From NCBI RefSeq assembly GCF_026898115.1, contig NZ_CP114036.1:5140001-5204000 (forward strand): a DNA stretch of 64,000 bases, given 5' to 3'. This stretch comes from Streptomyces sp. S465 (lineage in GTDB: Bacteria > Actinomycetota > Actinomycetes > Streptomycetales > Streptomycetaceae). The stretch's first letter is position 1; each line of letters opens with the position of its first letter. Positions 1 through 13,348 of the stretch are shown here, one piece after another. Both the position numbers and the translations under genes were made by a program. The notes beneath the pieces were generated by a model. It was not told the origin of the DNA. It was given only the letters and a program-made list of their open reading frames with translations, and did not search any database.

Positions 1-4573
<4,573 letters not shown>

Positions 4574-4642
4574 GTTGCTCGCGTCCACTGTGTTGGTTCT
4601 GAAGTAATGAACCGTGTTGTTTCCGGTTGTTATCTTCATAGT

Positions 4643-4761
4643 GTTTCGGTGGTCATAGCGTTAGGGAAACGCCCGGTTACATTCCGAACCCGGAAGCTAA
4701 GCCTTTCAGCGCCGATGGTACTGCAGGGGGGACCCTGTGGGAGAGTAGGACGCCGCCGAAC
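4643..4761 (+). rRNA. rrf: 5S ribosomal RNA
   Basis: About 119 nt with the conserved CCGAACCCGGAAGCTAAG core. The 5' GTTTCGGTGG and 3' CCGCCGAAC ends pair to form helix I. It lies about 70 nt after the 23S gene. Confidence 0.95.
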
Positions 4762-4769
4762 AGTTTTTA

Positions 4770-4812
4770 GCCTCGGTCCCGAGCATATTGTGCTCGGGAC
4801 CGAGGCATTTTT
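4770..4812 (+). terminator. rrn operon terminator
   Basis: A perfect 16-bp stem (left arm GCCTCGGTCCCGAGCA at 4770-4785, right arm 4791-4806) with a 5-nt loop is followed by ATTTTT. It closes the rRNA operon and separates it from the convergent T4SS-like operon. Confidence 0.93.
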
Positions 4813-4824
4813 GCGTTCAGGTCT

Positions 4825-4864
4825 TTTGTCGGGTCGGAGAGCCCTTTGTCGGGTCGGAGAGCCG
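4825..4864. repeat. two-copy 20-bp tandem repeat
   Basis: TTTGTCGGGTCGGAGAGCC occurs twice in a row (4825-4843 and 4845-4863), period 20, between the rrn terminator and the end of the T4SS-like operon. No function is apparent. Confidence 0.85.
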
Positions 4865-4881
4865 CTGGCGTCCTGGTGTGG

Positions 4882-6741
4882 CTACCCCAGCTCGTGGCTC
4901 ACCAGGCTGCGGTGGGGCCAGCGGGCGCGTGCCTGCTCCTGGGAGCGCATCAGGGCCAGTGTGGGCAGGCCCTGGGCCGCGCCCTGGGCCAGGAGGTCGG
5001 GGAGTGCCGGAAGCGGGGCCACGGCGGCGACATCGTCCAGGACGAGGGTGAGTGGTGGGTCGAGCCGACCGGAGGATGACCGTTCGGCCATGCGCCGGCC
5101 GTGCTCGACCACGTGCGAGGCGAGTGCGGTCAGGAAGGGCATCGCACCCGGCTGGGTTCGGGGATCCTCGATGGATTCACCCATCAGATAGAGGGTTCCC
5201 CCTTCGGCGACGAATGACTCCAGTGCGAGCGCGTCGGCACGTCCCGGATTGCAGGCGTCCCGGATGTGGATCGAGGAGAGCGCGCCGAGAGCACGGGCGG
5301 TCAGCTCCTGGGCCATGTCACGGCGTTCGCGGTGTGCGGTGAGCGTGGCCTCCAGCTCACCGGCCGCCCCGCCCGCCGCCTTGGGATGCGTACGGAGGAT
5401 CCGCACGGGCTCGTGGGCCGAGTTGCCCTGGGCCCAGCGGTGCACATGGCGGAACGGCCGGCCGTCCACGGCGGCGGCGTGCAGCCAGCAGCGGAGCATC
5501 GTCTCCGCGGCCTCCGCCATGGGCCGGTCCATCGCGTGTGCCGGGCGGACGGGGGCGAGGAGGGCGGTGGCGCGGGCGGCCGCGATCTCGCGGGAGCCGC
5601 AGTCCGCCGCCGGGTTCCAGCGCAGCCGGACCGGGGTGTCGAGCAGATGGGACGGGTCGAAGACGTGGGTGGGACCGAACTTGGCGCGGACGTCCTTCGT
5701 CGTGGCCCAGAGCTTGGGATCGCTGGTGACGACGAGGACGGGGCCGACGGCCTCCAGGACGGTGTGGACCGCGGACTCGCCGCGCTGGGCGCCGAAGAGG
5801 ACACGGGACCGGACCGACTCGCCGTCGGGGAGGCCGGCCACGGTCAGCGGGCCGGTGCGGGCGGTGGGAAGCTGCTGTGCCGCCGTCGGGTGGAGCGGGG
5901 CGTACGCGCCGTCCTGAACGGGGGGCGTGGGGACGCCCTCAGCGGGGGCGTCCTGCACGCTAGCTCTCTGCTCGGCGATGCGGGGGTGCGGCTCGGGACC
6001 CGTCCCGGTGGCCGCTCGAGCGGCGACGGCCTCGGTCTCGGGGTGACCCGTGACGGGCGCGACGGCTCCGTTGCCGGACACCGCCTGGGTCGGGCCCGGC
6101 GCGGCGCTCCGGGGCCAGGAGACCGGGGCGCCGTCGGTGGACTCGGCGAAGGGGCCGGCGGTGCCGGAAGCGACCTCTGGGGCCGCCGAGCCGCTTCCCG
6201 GGCCACGGGCGGGCGAGGGCTGTGCCTCGACACCCGCGGCCGGCTCAGCCCTCGTACCGCTGTGGGTCGCGGTCTCGGTGCCGCCCTTGGCGGCCCCCGC
6301 GTCCGTAAGGCCGAGCCGCTTGGCCTCCGCGGCCTGCGCGCGGGCGGCGCGGCGCCGGGCGCGGACGGTCCGGTAGCGGGCCAGCGTGCCGACCACGAAG
6401 ATCGTCAGCACGATCAGCACCATCAGCTCGCCGATCACGATGCCCCAGAACAGCCCGTACCCCGACAGCTGGTCCTTCGGGGTGCTGGGCCATGCCCCGG
6501 CCAGGTCGTGGGGCTCTGTCACCAGCTGACGCAGTGCCTGCGGCGTCCGCATGAAGGCGAGGTTGTCCGGCCAGGCGCCGTGGGCGAGGAGTCCCGCCAG
6601 ACCGGTCGCCGACCACACCAGGCCGAGCAGGCCCAGCAGAAGGACGAAGGAGCCGATCAGCAGGCCGTCCGGAATGCCGCCCGCCGCGGACGGATGCCTT
6701 CCGTGCTCCGCGGGCCCGTCGTGATGCTGTCCCGCCGCCAT
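4882..6741 (-). CDS. VirD4/TraG-like coupling protein with degenerate Walker A
   Basis: A 619-residue membrane protein and the last gene of the T4SS-like operon. Two N-terminal transmembrane segments (about residues 20-50 and 97-120) are followed by an Ala/Pro/Gly-rich linker and then a TraG/VirD4-type ATPase fold. The fold is recognised by the segment ending PVLVVTSDPK, the phrase HVFDPSHLLDTP, the RWNPAADC motif and the C-terminal Walker B-like LTLVLDDVAAV, followed by LPALPDLLAQG and a QEQAR segment. Known T4 coupling proteins carry GPTxSGKT at Walker A; here the equivalent position reads GAQRGESA without the lysine, so ATP hydrolysis is doubtful. The start was moved to the second Met, one base after the stop of the VirB4 gene. 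Role: inferred coupling or scaffold component. No relaxase is nearby. Confidence 0.8.
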   Translation of the reverse strand: MAAGQHHDGPAEHGRHPSAAGGIPDGLLIGSFVLLLGLLGLVWSATGLAGLLAHGAWPDNLAFMRTPQALRQLVTEPHDLAGAWPSTPKDQLSGYGLFWGIVIGELMVLIVLTIFVVGTLARYRTVRARRRAARAQAAEAKRLGLTDAGAAKGGTETATHSGTRAEPAAGVEAQPSPARGPGSGSAAPEVASGTAGPFAESTDGAPVSWPRSAAPGPTQAVSGNGAVAPVTGHPETEAVAARAATGTGPEPHPRIAEQRASVQDAPAEGVPTPPVQDGAYAPLHPTAAQQLPTARTGPLTVAGLPDGESVRSRVLFGAQRGESAVHTVLEAVGPVLVVTSDPKLWATTKDVRAKFGPTHVFDPSHLLDTPVRLRWNPAADCGSREIAAARATALLAPVRPAHAMDRPMAEAAETMLRCWLHAAAVDGRPFRHVHRWAQGNSAHEPVRILRTHPKAAGGAAGELEATLTAHRERRDMAQELTARALGALSSIHIRDACNPGRADALALESFVAEGGTLYLMGESIEDPRTQPGAMPFLTALASHVVEHGRRMAERSSSGRLDPPLTLVLDDVAAVAPLPALPDLLAQGAAQGLPTLALMRSQEQARARWPHRSLVSHELG

Positions 6742-6742
6742 C

Positions 6743-8158
6743 TCAGGCCACCGTGGATCCGTACGACGGCCCGCCATAGGTATCCGCCTCCGCCGCCTCG
6801 ACCGCGGCGGCGGCCCGCTCCTCGGCCTCCGCCTCGGCCGCCATCTGCAGGGCCAGCGCGTCCTCCGTCATCGCCCGGTCGGTGTAGACGAGAGGCCGCT
6901 CGGCCTCGGTGATCAGGTGTTTGACGACCTGTACGTTGCCGTTGACGTCCCATACGGCGATACCGGGGGACAGCGTGGGGATGATCTCGACGGCCCAGCG
7001 GGGCAGGCCCAGGACGCGACCGGTGGCCCGTGCCTCGTCCGCCTTCTGGGCGTAGATCGTCCGTGTGGAGGCCATCTTGAGGATGGCCGCGGCTTCCCGC
7101 GCTGCCGCGCCGTCCACCACGTCGGAGAGATGGTGGACGACGGCGACGAAGGACAGGCCGAGCCGGCGCCCGAACTTCAGCAGCCGCTGGAAGAGCTGGG
7201 CGACGAAGGGCGAGTTGATGATGTGCCAGGCCTCTTCGACCAGGAAGATGCGCTTCTTACGGTCGGGACGGATCCAGGTGTGCTCGAGCCAGACCCCCAC
7301 GATGGCCATCAGGATCGGCATCGCGATCGAGTTGCGATCGATATGGGAGAGGTCGAAGACGATCAGCGGTGAGTCCAGATCGATCCCGGCCGTGGTGGGG
7401 CCGTCGAACATACCGCGCAGATCACCGTCGACCAGCCGGTCCAGCACCAGGGCGACATCGAGGCCCCAGGCCCGTACGTCGTCTATGTCGACGTTCATCG
7501 CCTCCGCCGATTCGGCCTCGGGGTGGCGCAGCTGCTCCACGATGTCGGTCAGCACCGGCTGGCGGTCGACGATGGTCTCGTTGACGTAGGCGTGCGCGAC
7601 CTTCAGGGCGAACCCGGAGCGCTCATCGAGCCCGTGCCCCATCGCGACCTCGATGATCGTACGGAGCAGGGCGAGCTGACCGGTCGTGGTGATCGCCGGG
7701 TCCAGGGGGTTCAGCCGGATACCGCCGTCCAGGGCCGCCATCGGGTCGAGCCGGATGGGCGTGATCCCCAGCTCCTGGGCGATGAGATTCCATTCGCCGA
7801 CCCCGTCCTCACCCTGGGCGTCCAGCACCACCACCTGGCGGTCGCGGAACCGCAGCTGGCGCAGGACATAGGTCTTCTCCAGGGCCGACTTGCCGTTTCC
7901 GGACTCGCCCAGCACCAGCCAGTGGGGAGCCGGCAGCTGCTGGCCGTAGAGCTGGAAGGGGTCGTAGATGTAGCCCTTGCCGGAGTAGACCTCGCGGCCG
8001 ATGACCACGCCGGAGTCGCCGAGGCCGGGGGCCGCGGTGGGCAGATAGACGGCCTGGGCCTGGCCGGTGGAGGTGCGCACGGGCAGCCGTGTCGTCTCCA
8101 CCTTTCCGAACAGAAAGCTGGTGAACGCATCGGTGATGGCGCTCATCGGATCGGCCAC
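6743..8158 (-). CDS. VirB4-family ATPase, C-terminal domain as a separate protein
   Basis: A 471-residue protein with Walker A GESGNGKS (residues 84-91) and Walker B RIFLVEEAWH (about 303-312). The arrangement of the TraC/VirB4 C-terminal motor domain is present, including LLKFGRRLGLS and the STRTIY segment. VirB4 proteins are normally about 800 residues with an N-terminal CagE/TrbE/VirB domain. That half is missing here and is found in the preceding gene (8196-9758). Likely the main energising ATPase of the secretion machine at the inner face of the membrane. GTG start with an AGGGG sequence 7 nt upstream. The gene sits 37 nt after its upstream partner and 1 nt before the VirD4-like gene. 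The C-terminus is an Ala/Glu-rich tail. Confidence 0.85.
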   Translation of the reverse strand: MADPMSAITDAFTSFLFGKVETTRLPVRTSTGQAQAVYLPTAAPGLGDSGVVIGREVYSGKGYIYDPFQLYGQQLPAPHWLVLGESGNGKSALEKTYVLRQLRFRDRQVVVLDAQGEDGVGEWNLIAQELGITPIRLDPMAALDGGIRLNPLDPAITTTGQLALLRTIIEVAMGHGLDERSGFALKVAHAYVNETIVDRQPVLTDIVEQLRHPEAESAEAMNVDIDDVRAWGLDVALVLDRLVDGDLRGMFDGPTTAGIDLDSPLIVFDLSHIDRNSIAMPILMAIVGVWLEHTWIRPDRKKRIFLVEEAWHIINSPFVAQLFQRLLKFGRRLGLSFVAVVHHLSDVVDGAAAREAAAILKMASTRTIYAQKADEARATGRVLGLPRWAVEIIPTLSPGIAVWDVNGNVQVVKHLITEAERPLVYTDRAMTEDALALQMAAEAEAEERAAAAVEAAEADTYGGPSYGSTVA

Positions 8159-8195
8159 GGCGGAGCCCCTATCGTCCCTGTCGTCCCAGTCGTCT

Positions 8196-9758
8196 CTATC
8201 GGCGGATGCCGGTCGCGAACGGCAACGTGTTCACAAAGGCCCGGTGGTGTTCGCGGTCGCACCACTCCAGCTTGAGGTAGCTCTTCCCCGCCGAGGCCCG
8301 GATGGTCCGCTTGTCGCGCGCGAGGGCCTCCGGCGACCGGGAGGAGACGGTGATGTAGCCGACGAGGTTGACGCCCGCGGCGCCGCTGGCGAGGTCCTCG
8401 CCGCGCTGGTCGAGCCGGCCGTGGGCGGCGATGTCGCGCGGGTCGACGGTGCGGTTCATCTTCGCGGCGCGGCTGGCCTCGGCCTCGTCGTTGGTCTTCT
8501 CGGTGAGCATCCGCTCGATGGCGACCTCGGTGGGCTCGAGGTCCATGCAGACGGCGACCGTACGGATGACATCGGGGGTGTGGACGAGCAGCGGGGCGAG
8601 GAAGTTGACCCCGACCGGCGTCATGGGCCACTCCTTCACCCAGGCCGTGGCATGGCACCAGGGCTCGCGGGTGCTCGACTCCCGGGTCTTGGCCTGGAGG
8701 TAGGTGGGCTCCATCGCGTCCAGCTCGGCGGGCCAGGCGTTCCGCTTGGTCATCGCCTGGATGTGGTCGATGGGGTGGTCCGGGTCGTACATGGAGTGGA
8801 TGAGCGACGACAGCCGCCCCTGCCCCAGGGGCTGCCGCACCCGGATGTCGGCCTCGGCGAGCCGGGCGCAGATGTCGGTCAGCTCACGGGCCATCACCAC
8901 GGCGAGGCCGGCGTCCTTGTCGAGCCGGCGGCCGCCGCCGCTGTGGCGGGCGGCGCGCGCGATGGCCTGGGCCTCGGCGGCGAGCTCGCGCGTGTAGTGC
9001 ATACAGGCGACGAGATAGGCGCGGTGCTGCTCGGAGGAGGTGGAGACCATGGACTGCAACTGGTCGTAGGAGTCCTTGAGCCAGGCGGGGGCGTTGTCGT
9101 CGCCGCGCCGCTCGACGTCCTTGGCGTGCGCGTCGGGGTCGGCGGGGAGGGTGCGGGCCAGCATCTGCAGACGGGTCACGAAACCGTCGCCGTTGGCCAC
9201 GTGCTTGAGCAGGGTGCCGAACCGGTCGACCAGGGCCTCCTGGTCCTCGCTGTCGCGCAGGCCGACGCCGGGGCCCTCGATCTCGATGGCGGCGGTGACG
9301 GTGCGGCGGTCGGCGTGCAACAGCACGGCGATCTCGTCGGGGCCGAAGGGGGCGGCCAGCCAGTTGATCCGGCCGATGCCGGGGGGCGGGCCGACCTCGA
9401 TCTCGCGGCCGTCGAGGCGGGTACCGGCCTCGGCGGCGCCGGAGCGGTAGGTGGTGGTGCCCTTACGGACGCTGCGCTTGTAGGAGCGGTTGATCTCGAA
9501 CCACCTGTAGAACGTCCGCCCGTTGTACGGAACGTACACGGCGGCGAGGGCGAGGGTGGGGAAGCCGACCAGGGCGACGATGCGGAACATCAGCACTGGC
9601 ACCAGCAGCCCGCACATCATCCCGATGAACGCCCCCGCGATGATCAGCGCGATCTCGCCGGTCTCGCGGTTCTTGCCGACGATCGCGTTGGGGCGGGGAC
9701 GTCCGATCAGATATGTGCGACGGGGTGCGATGGGATGCGACTGGGCGTCGATCGTCAC
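8196..9758 (-). CDS. VirB3/PrgI + VirB4 N-domain protein (SCO6880 family)
   Basis: A 520-residue protein. The N-terminus has two hydrophobic segments (about residues 30-75), as in PrgI/VirB3 proteins. The rest resembles the N-terminal domain of VirB4/TraC and ends HHRAFVNTLPFATG, the phrase that in full-length VirB4 lies just before the ATPase half. No Walker motif is present. Together with the next gene it would reconstitute a VirB3-VirB4 fusion. The product is expected at the inner membrane as a platform for the ATPase. The GTG start overlaps the stop of the VirB6-like gene by 4 bp (GTGA), so the two are translationally coupled. The family name is from memory; the split-VirB4 reading is inference. 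Confidence 0.8.
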   Translation of the reverse strand: MTIDAQSHPIAPRRTYLIGRPRPNAIVGKNRETGEIALIIAGAFIGMMCGLLVPVLMFRIVALVGFPTLALAAVYVPYNGRTFYRWFEINRSYKRSVRKGTTTYRSGAAEAGTRLDGREIEVGPPPGIGRINWLAAPFGPDEIAVLLHADRRTVTAAIEIEGPGVGLRDSEDQEALVDRFGTLLKHVANGDGFVTRLQMLARTLPADPDAHAKDVERRGDDNAPAWLKDSYDQLQSMVSTSSEQHRAYLVACMHYTRELAAEAQAIARAARHSGGGRRLDKDAGLAVVMARELTDICARLAEADIRVRQPLGQGRLSSLIHSMYDPDHPIDHIQAMTKRNAWPAELDAMEPTYLQAKTRESSTREPWCHATAWVKEWPMTPVGVNFLAPLLVHTPDVIRTVAVCMDLEPTEVAIERMLTEKTNDEAEASRAAKMNRTVDPRDIAAHGRLDQRGEDLASGAAGVNLVGYITVSSRSPEALARDKRTIRASAGKSYLKLEWCDREHHRAFVNTLPFATGIRR

Positions 9759-11089
9759 CGTCGGTCACCTCCCGGGGTGTTGCCGGAGCTGCGGTTGCTG
9801 GTGGAGGCGCCGGCTGAACCGCCGGGGTGGCCGGTGCGGCTGGCGGGCGCGGGTGCGCCGCCCCCGCCGCCCGAGCCTGTTCCGCCTCCGCCGCCGGTGC
9901 GGGTGCTGTGGGCCGATACCCCGCCGGAGACGGGGTTGGCGGGCTTGACCTGCCCCGGGGTGGCGGCGCCGCCTCCGCCGGCGTCGCCGCCGCGGGCGCT
10001 GTGGGTGTTGATGCCCTGCTTCACCAGAGCGGCGGGAGAGCTGATGACGGCGGCGGCCTGGCGGGACGCGGGATCGGCGCTGGCGCTGCGGGCCTTGACG
10101 ATCTCGTCGCCGAAGCCCGGCACGAAGCGGTAGATCATCGCGCTGGCGAAGATGGCGAGGATGATGATGGACAGGCCGGAGACGACGGCCGAGAAGGCGT
10201 CGGGCTCGTCGCCGGAGGTGGACAGCGCGCCGGCGAGCGCCAGGACTATCACGATCACCGGTTTGACGAGGATCACGGCGATCATGATCCCTGCCCAGCG
10301 GCGCACATGCCCCCACATGTTCTTGTCGACGAGGCCTGAGTAGACGGCGGTGCCGAGCAGCGCGCCCACGTAGAGGAGGGCGGCGCGGATGACGAGTTCG
10401 AGGCAGAGGACGCCGGCGGCGAGGATCGTCACGAGCGAGACGACGATGAGCATGATGGGGCCGCCGCCGATGTCCTCGTCCCGCTTGAGCGCCTGGGCGA
10501 AGGAGCCGAAGAAGGCGTCGTTGTCCGCACCGCTGCCGGTGGAGATGGCGTCGGTGACGGCGTCGGTCGCGGTGACGACCGTATAGAGGATGAGGGGCGT
10601 GAAGGCGGAGGCCAGGACCGTCAGCCAGAGGAAACCTATGGCTTCGGAGAGCGCCTCGCCGAGGGGGACGCCGCGGATGGCGCGCTTGGCGACGGCGAGG
10701 AGCCAGAGGATGAGGGTGAGGACGGTGGAGGCGGCGAAGACGACGGCGTACTGGCGGAGGAACGACTCGTTGGTGAAGTCGACGTTGGCCGTCTCCTTGA
10801 CGAGCTTGGAGAGCTTGCCGACGAGCCAGGAGGCGGCGTCGGCGCAGCCGCGGGCCAGGGAGGCGGCGGGGTCCAGGGGGTTGGAGGTATCGGGGGGGCC
10901 GCTGGAGCCGCCGGAATCCTCTCCACAGGGCGCGGGGCCGATGATGTCGCCGCAGTGACCCTCGTCCGACGGGGTCGGCGTGGGGCTGGGCGCTGCCGCG
11001 GCGCGGCTGGCCAGGAGGATGGCGGCCGTCTGCACGGACGCCAGAGCTCCGGCGAGTGTGAGAGCACGGCGGCGGTGGCTAGCGGGCAT
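9755..11089 (-). CDS. VirB6/TrbL-like polytopic membrane protein
   Basis: A 444-residue protein with an N-terminal signal-like segment (residues 1-33, ending SRAAAAPS), a Cys-containing extracytoplasmic stretch, and at least five strongly hydrophobic segments between about residues 110 and 325. A Gly/Ala/Ser-rich disordered tail follows. This architecture matches VirB6/TrbL channel components of Gram-positive T4SS. The start was placed at the internal Met (11089), giving an 11-bp overlap with the stop of the VirB8-like gene and a mature signal peptide directly at the N-terminus. The poly-Gly tail is unusual and probably disordered. Confidence 0.75.
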   Translation of the reverse strand: MPASHRRRALTLAGALASVQTAAILLASRAAAAPSPTPTPSDEGHCGDIIGPAPCGEDSGGSSGPPDTSNPLDPAASLARGCADAASWLVGKLSKLVKETANVDFTNESFLRQYAVVFAASTVLTLILWLLAVAKRAIRGVPLGEALSEAIGFLWLTVLASAFTPLILYTVVTATDAVTDAISTGSGADNDAFFGSFAQALKRDEDIGGGPIMLIVVSLVTILAAGVLCLELVIRAALLYVGALLGTAVYSGLVDKNMWGHVRRWAGIMIAVILVKPVIVIVLALAGALSTSGDEPDAFSAVVSGLSIIILAIFASAMIYRFVPGFGDEIVKARSASADPASRQAAAVISSPAALVKQGINTHSARGGDAGGGGAATPGQVKPANPVSGGVSAHSTRTGGGGGTGSGGGGGAPAPASRTGHPGGSAGASTSNRSSGNTPGGDRR

Positions 11090-11966
11090 AGGTGAACCCT
11101 CCGTACTGCTCGACTGCCTTGGCGATCTCATCGGCCGTGGACGCGGTGCGGTCGCTGTTGACCGGGGCTGGACCGGCCTTCTGCGAGTAGCTCTCGGCCT
11201 TCCAGTCGTTGTTCACCCACCGCAGCTTCAGTGTCAGGGTGAACCAGTCGTTGGTGACCGGGTTCTTCGACCCTTCTCCGGCGGTTCCGAATACGCCTGT
11301 GCACCAGACGGCGACGGTTGCGCTGGTCCCCGAGATCTTGTTGACCTTGGTGCCCAGAGGGGCGGTACGCGAGACGTAGGTCATTCCGTCGGCCGCCTTG
11401 CCGTCGGCGTCCAGGCCGATTTTTTCCAGGGATGCCGCGGAGTAGGCCTTGTCGAGTCTGGGCTGGAGCCGGGCGGCGGCCGCGCTGGTGAAGATCTGGG
11501 GGACGATCTCATGGCGTCGTTCGCGGTTGTACATATCGGCGGAGGCGAGCGCCACCGCATAGTTCGCCGCCGCGCTCTGCGCCCCCTGTTCCGACTTGGC
11601 GAAGCCCGAGGCGATGCCCGTGGTGTTGTTCTTGCCCTCGACCGGGCGTTCGCCCGTGGGGGCGGTGGGGCGGGCTTCGGTGCTGGTGCCGCCGGTGTCG
11701 CCGTTGTCGGTGTCGCCGTTGTTGTCGCCGCCGCGGTTGACGAAGGCGATGGCCGCGAGGAGGAGGACGACGACGCCGACGACGGTGATCAGGTTGCGGC
11801 TGGGTTTGCCGGTGCGGCCGGGGGCCCGGCGGGGCGGGCCGTAGGGGTCGCCGTCGCCCTCGGGCAGGCGGGTGCGCGTCAGGTGGCCTTCGGGGGACGC
11901 GCCGCGGCCGCGGCGCGTCTCGTGGCCCTCGTAGTCACCGCCGTATCCGTCGTCGCCCAGACTCAT
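11079..11966 (-). CDS. VirB8/TcpC-like conjugal transfer protein
   Basis: A 295-residue bitopic protein: a basic, Gly-rich cytoplasmic N-terminus, one transmembrane helix at about residues 58-76, a Thr/Asp/Asn-rich linker, and an extracytoplasmic domain ending in a pattern (WFTLTLKLRWVNNDWKAES) typical of the NTF2-like VirB8/TcpC fold. In known systems this component bridges the ATPases and the channel. It overlaps the following VirB6-like gene, and a 321-bp gap separates it from the upstream VirB2-like gene. Confidence 0.75.
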   Translation of the reverse strand: MSLGDDGYGGDYEGHETRRGRGASPEGHLTRTRLPEGDGDPYGPPRRAPGRTGKPSRNLITVVGVVVLLLAAIAFVNRGGDNNGDTDNGDTGGTSTEARPTAPTGERPVEGKNNTTGIASGFAKSEQGAQSAAANYAVALASADMYNRERRHEIVPQIFTSAAAARLQPRLDKAYSAASLEKIGLDADGKAADGMTYVSRTAPLGTKVNKISGTSATVAVWCTGVFGTAGEGSKNPVTNDWFTLTLKLRWVNNDWKAESYSQKAGPAPVNSDRTASTADEIAKAVEQYGGFTYAR

Positions 11967-12287
11967 CCTGCGTACGCCCCTTCGCCCGTGCCGAGCCCGC
12001 TGACCCTGCCGGCCCCGCGGATTCTGCCGATCCTGCCGACCGCGTCATCCATGGTCCCTCTTTTGCCACCCGCATACGACGGTAGCGGTGCGGACTGACG
12101 CTCGGACGCGCTGGTGTGAGTGGACATCAAGCTGACACGACCTCAGCGTGGGGAGCGGGAGCGGGCATCAGGAAGCAGCCTCGGGTACGGAGTGTGGGGC
12201 TGGTAGGGGGAATCGGGGGCGGAGGCTTGCGGCCAGGGGGGGTGCGCCGCGCGCGGGGGAGTGGCTCGGGAGTGGGCGGGGGCGTGG
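11967..12287. other. 321-bp intergenic gap inside the T4SS-like operon
   Basis: Lies between the VirB2-like gene and the VirB8-like gene. No ORF with a ribosome binding site and no convincing hairpin or promoter was found. It may hold an internal promoter or a processing site, since every other junction in the operon is tight. Confidence 0.5.
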
Positions 12288-12596
12288 CTAGATGGCCATG
12301 CCGTAGACGATCGTGAAAAGCGTGCCCAGTGAACCGATGATGAACACACCGGTGAGGCCGGCGACGATCAGCCCCTTGCCCTGCTCGGCGCTGAAGGTGT
12401 CGCGCAGCGCCGTCGCGCCGATCCGCTGCTTGGCCGCACCCCAGATGGCGATGCCGAAGCACAGCAGCAGGGCGACCGCCATCACGACCTCGATCATGAC
12501 GCGGGCTTCGCTGCCCAGGCTGCCGAACGGACCCCAGTCTGGGGCGATTCCGCCGATGATGGTGTTGATGTCGCCCTTTTCGGCCGCTAGGAACAT
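12288..12596 (-). CDS. small two-TM protein, VirB2/TrbC pilin-like candidate
   Basis: A 102-residue protein with two hydrophobic helices (about 34-54 and 76-98) joined by a short basic loop containing KQRIGATALRD. Size and topology match the mature form of VirB2/TrbC-type pilins, but no signal peptide is seen, so this is a positional and topological inference. The start at MFLAAEKG is preferred over an upstream Met because GGTGAG lies 6 nt upstream of it and the extra N-terminus would be hydrophilic. First gene of the minus-strand T4SS-like operon; the promoter should lie in 12597-12853. Confidence 0.65.
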   Translation of the reverse strand: MFLAAEKGDINTIIGGIAPDWGPFGSLGSEARVMIEVVMAVALLLCFGIAIWGAAKQRIGATALRDTFSAEQGKGLIVAGLTGVFIIGSLGTLFTIVYGMAI

Positions 12597-12853
12597 GATG
12601 AACTCACCGCCCCTTGTGGGTAGTTGTGTCCCCCGCCCGGTATGGCGTGGGTCAGCCTCTATCTTCGCTGATGAATCCGCTTCCGCATGTCGATTTGGCG
12701 GCATTTCTTAGCGGATCTCGTGCGTGTTGTGGGACACGGCCGTCTGTCAGGGGTGTGAGGCGTGTCAAAGGAGTGTCGTATGGTCACTCTGTGTATCACG
12801 CGGGTGCGTGTTGGGCAACGATCGGTGAGGGCCGCCGGAGGCCCGTCCGTCGC

Positions 12854-13102
12854 TCATGGGCCGGCGGGCCCGTCGGCCTCGGTGAGGTCGGCGAAGTCGT
12901 CGAACTCGCCCGCCTTGACCCCTTTGATGAACGCCTCCCACTTGGCCCGGGTCGTGACCACGACGGTCTCCGGGTCGTTGCTCTCGCGCATCAGGATCTG
13001 GTCGTCGGGGCCCACGGCCACCTCGAGGTAGGCGATGCCCTCCTCGCTGTCGGCGGGGGCGGCCCGCTGCCAGTCGAGGTCTTGCCAGTCGAGCCGTGTC
13101 AT
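12854..13102 (-). CDS. DUF397 protein
   Basis: An 82-residue acidic protein with the DUF397 pattern: DLDWQRA near the N-terminus, then YLEVAVGPDDQILMRESNDP and WEAFIKGVKAGEFD. In actinobacteria DUF397 genes usually sit next to an XRE/DUF5753 regulator and act as its partner. Here none is adjacent, so the gene is an orphan between the T4SS-like operon and the divergent wall hydrolase. Confidence 0.85.
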   Translation of the reverse strand: MTRLDWQDLDWQRAAPADSEEGIAYLEVAVGPDDQILMRESNDPETVVVTTRAKWEAFIKGVKAGEFDDFADLTEADGPAGP

Positions 13103-13348
13103 CTGCGGTCCTCAGGGTCGTGGTGCTCGGACGGCTGGACTCTACGCTTCCCGTCGGCCCGCGAGCAGCGGCCGAGGCGGAGCGGCGAGGTGCGGGGACG
13201 GGGGCGGCGAGGCGCGGGGGCGGGTCGGCGGCGCACAGGGGGGCGCGCGGCGGGGACCCGTCGTATGGTTTCGGCTGGGGAGCGGCTGATTTTCGCCGTG
13301 CGTACGGAAACGTGTTCGCAGCGCAGGTGAATGGGGGAGGATGGCCGG

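Noticed and set aside
5266..6912. 548-codon open frame antisense to the VirD4-like gene
   Set aside because: Composition is typical of high-GC shadow frames (Gly/Arg/Ala-rich, no motifs), while the opposite strand has transmembrane segments and ATPase motifs.
8067..10133. 688-codon open frame antisense to the VirB3/B4 and VirB6 genes
   Set aside because: Shadow frame: no hydrophobic core pattern, no family motif, and the minus-strand genes overlap tightly as an operon.
13103..13348. Possible c-di-AMP riboswitch before the CwlT-like gene
   Set aside because: No conserved core; only an ordinary GC-rich leader is visible.
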